Source of the DNA: Luteimonas sp. FCS-9
GTDB taxonomy: Bacteria; Pseudomonadota; Gammaproteobacteria; Xanthomonadales; Xanthomonadaceae
Reading direction: 5' to 3'
Assembly: GCF_001014645.1 (NCBI RefSeq)
Contig: NZ_LASZ01000012.1
Coordinates: 1 to 64,000 of the forward strand
DNA length: 64,000 nucleotides
Shown: piece after piece, positions 63,151 to 64,000 of the stretch
How the letters are laid out: each line of letters opens with the position of its first letter
How positions within the stretch are numbered: position 1 is the first letter of the stretch
Translations under genes and position numbers: made by a program
The notes under the pieces: generated by a model
Databases searched by the model: none
What the model saw: the letters and a program-made list of their open reading frames with translations, nothing else
Told to the model about the DNA's origin: nothing

Positions 63151-64000
63151 CGCGTACAGCGTGGAGCTCATGCCGAACAGCTTGATGAATCCTTCCGCTT
63201 CCTCGACGCCCCAGTCGGCCGACTGCGCGTAGGTCGCGCCCTTGGCGTTGAGGATGTGCGGCGAGGCCACCGCCACCGCATCGACGCGCGCGCCACGGGT
63301 CTCGAGCACGACATCGCCGGTCACGTTGGCCTGCGAGGACGCCAGGAACGCCTCGAGGTCGGTCTTGAGCGGATCGTGGAAGAAGCCCTCGTAGACCAGT
63401 TCGGTCCACTTGCGCGCGACCTCGGGCTTGAACCGGTTCTGCTGCTTGGTCAGCACCGTGTCCTCGAGCGCGCGGTGCGCGGCCAGCAGCGCCACCAGGC
63501 CCGGCGCCTCGTACACGATGCGGCCCTTGAGCCCGATCACGGTGTCGCCGGTGTACACGCCGCGACCGACGCCGTAGGGCGCGAACAGCGCGTTGAGCTT
63601 CGCCAGGATCTGCGCGCCGGGCAGCGTCTGGCCGTCGAGCGCGACCGCCTCGCCGCGCTCGAAGCGCACGGTCACCTGCAGGGGCGCCTCCGGCCACTCG
63701 GCACGCGGCGCGCACCAGCCGCGCGCGCCCTCGCCAGGCGCCTCCCAGCGGTCGATCTCGCCGCCGGACATCGTCACGCCCAGCAGGTTCTCGTTGATCG
63801 TGTAGGCCTGCTGCTTGGCACGCACGCCGAAGCCGCGTTCTTCCAGATACGCCTGCTCGTAGGCGCGCGTCTGCGTGTGTTCCTTCTGGATCTCGCGGAT
63901 CGGCGCCACGATGCGGAACTCGCCCTGCGCCTTGACCGCCAGGTCGAAGCGCACCTGGTCGTTGCCCATGCCGGTGCAGCCGTGCGCGATCGCGTTGGTG
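63133..64000 (-). CDS. argG: Argininosuccinate synthase (5' end outside window)
   Basis: 289 C-terminal residues are visible, the frame continuing through the right edge. [16 protein letters not shown] carries the family motif (usually GCTGKGNDQVRF; Met replaces Lys here), then [44 protein letters not shown] and [21 protein letters not shown]. Condenses citrulline and aspartate with ATP. First visible gene of the arg-pro operon, 117 bases before argE. Confidence 0.94.
   Translation of the reverse strand, partial: TNAIAHGCTGMGNDQVRFDLAVKAQGEFRIVAPIREIQKEHTQTRAYEQAYLEERGFGVRAKQQAYTINENLLGVTMSGGEIDRWEAPGEGARGWCAPRAEWPEAPLQVTVRFERGEAVALDGQTLPGAQILAKLNALFAPYGVGRGVYTGDTVIGLKGRIVYEAPGLVALLAAHRALEDTVLTKQQNRFKPEVARKWTELVYEGFFHDPLKTDLEAFLASSQANVTGDVVLETRGARVDAVAVASPHILNAKGATYAQSADWGVEEAEGFIKLFGMSSTLYAQVNRS

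Overview
This window is a stretch of a G+C-rich (about 70 %) gammaproteobacterial chromosome, most likely Xanthomonadaceae/Lysobacteraceae (Lysobacter, Luteimonas or a near relative). The main evidence is the arginine-proline operon argG-argE-(fused argB/N-acetylglutamate synthase)-argC-argH-yciI-proB...proA, a layout with a bifunctional acetylglutamate kinase/synthase that is characteristic of xanthomonads. A his operon headed by a TrpR-like regulator, a very large NAD-glutamate dehydrogenase, a secreted GH18 chitinase and a dense population of REPIN-type palindromes agree with this. Taxon is inference; no rRNA is present.

Layout. 1-700: right end of an IS481-family element followed by dispersed repeats. 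694-9648: housekeeping and accessory genes (DUF2383 four-helix protein, S9 peptidase, spermidine-synthase-like protein, cytosolic 5'-nucleotidase, lipoprotein, chitinase, NAD kinase). 9934-19685: NAD-glutamate dehydrogenase, acyl-CoA dehydrogenase, two APC amino-acid permeases and a small membrane protein. 19715-21889: methionine-salvage genes mtnB, mtnD, mtnC. 21890-22621: a 730-base gap holding a possible Fur-controlled small RNA and GC palindromes. 22622-27900: copper chaperone, xseA, an acetolactate-synthase-like/aldehyde-dehydrogenase pair. 27949-35527 (minus): complete his operon, regulator-hisG-D-C-B-H-A-F-IE. 35736-40275: TPR protein, a diverged 150-bp tandem duplication with REPINs, and a tightly coupled group hisS-lipoprotein-ammonia-lyase-membrane protein. 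40439-43827: cydDC. 44013-44089: tRNA-Pro(CGG). 44156-47213: MFS transporter and acyl-CoA synthetase. 47344-52995: pgaABCD exopolysaccharide operon. 53028-64000 (minus): arg-pro operon, with a two-gene insertion between proB and proA, running off the right edge inside argG.

How the genes fit together. The window is dominated by amino-acid metabolism: histidine synthesis, the ornithine/arginine branch feeding into proline genes, glutamate catabolism, amino-acid transport and methionine salvage. The pga operon should make and export poly-beta-1,6-N-acetylglucosamine (biofilm matrix), and the chitinase has a LacI-type operator upstream, so N-acetylglucosamine polymers are both made and degraded.

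Most noteworthy non-coding signals: an almost perfect 24-bp dyad over the promoter of the TrpR-like/his operon; two copies of a 65-bp palindromic element with compensatory base changes; eight REPINs, three of which supply the stop codon of the adjacent gene; a promoter-terminator unit with a Fur-box-like site and no gene; and a 12-bp inverted repeat straddling the argG stop codon. No CRISPR array, rRNA, phage or obvious defence system was seen.
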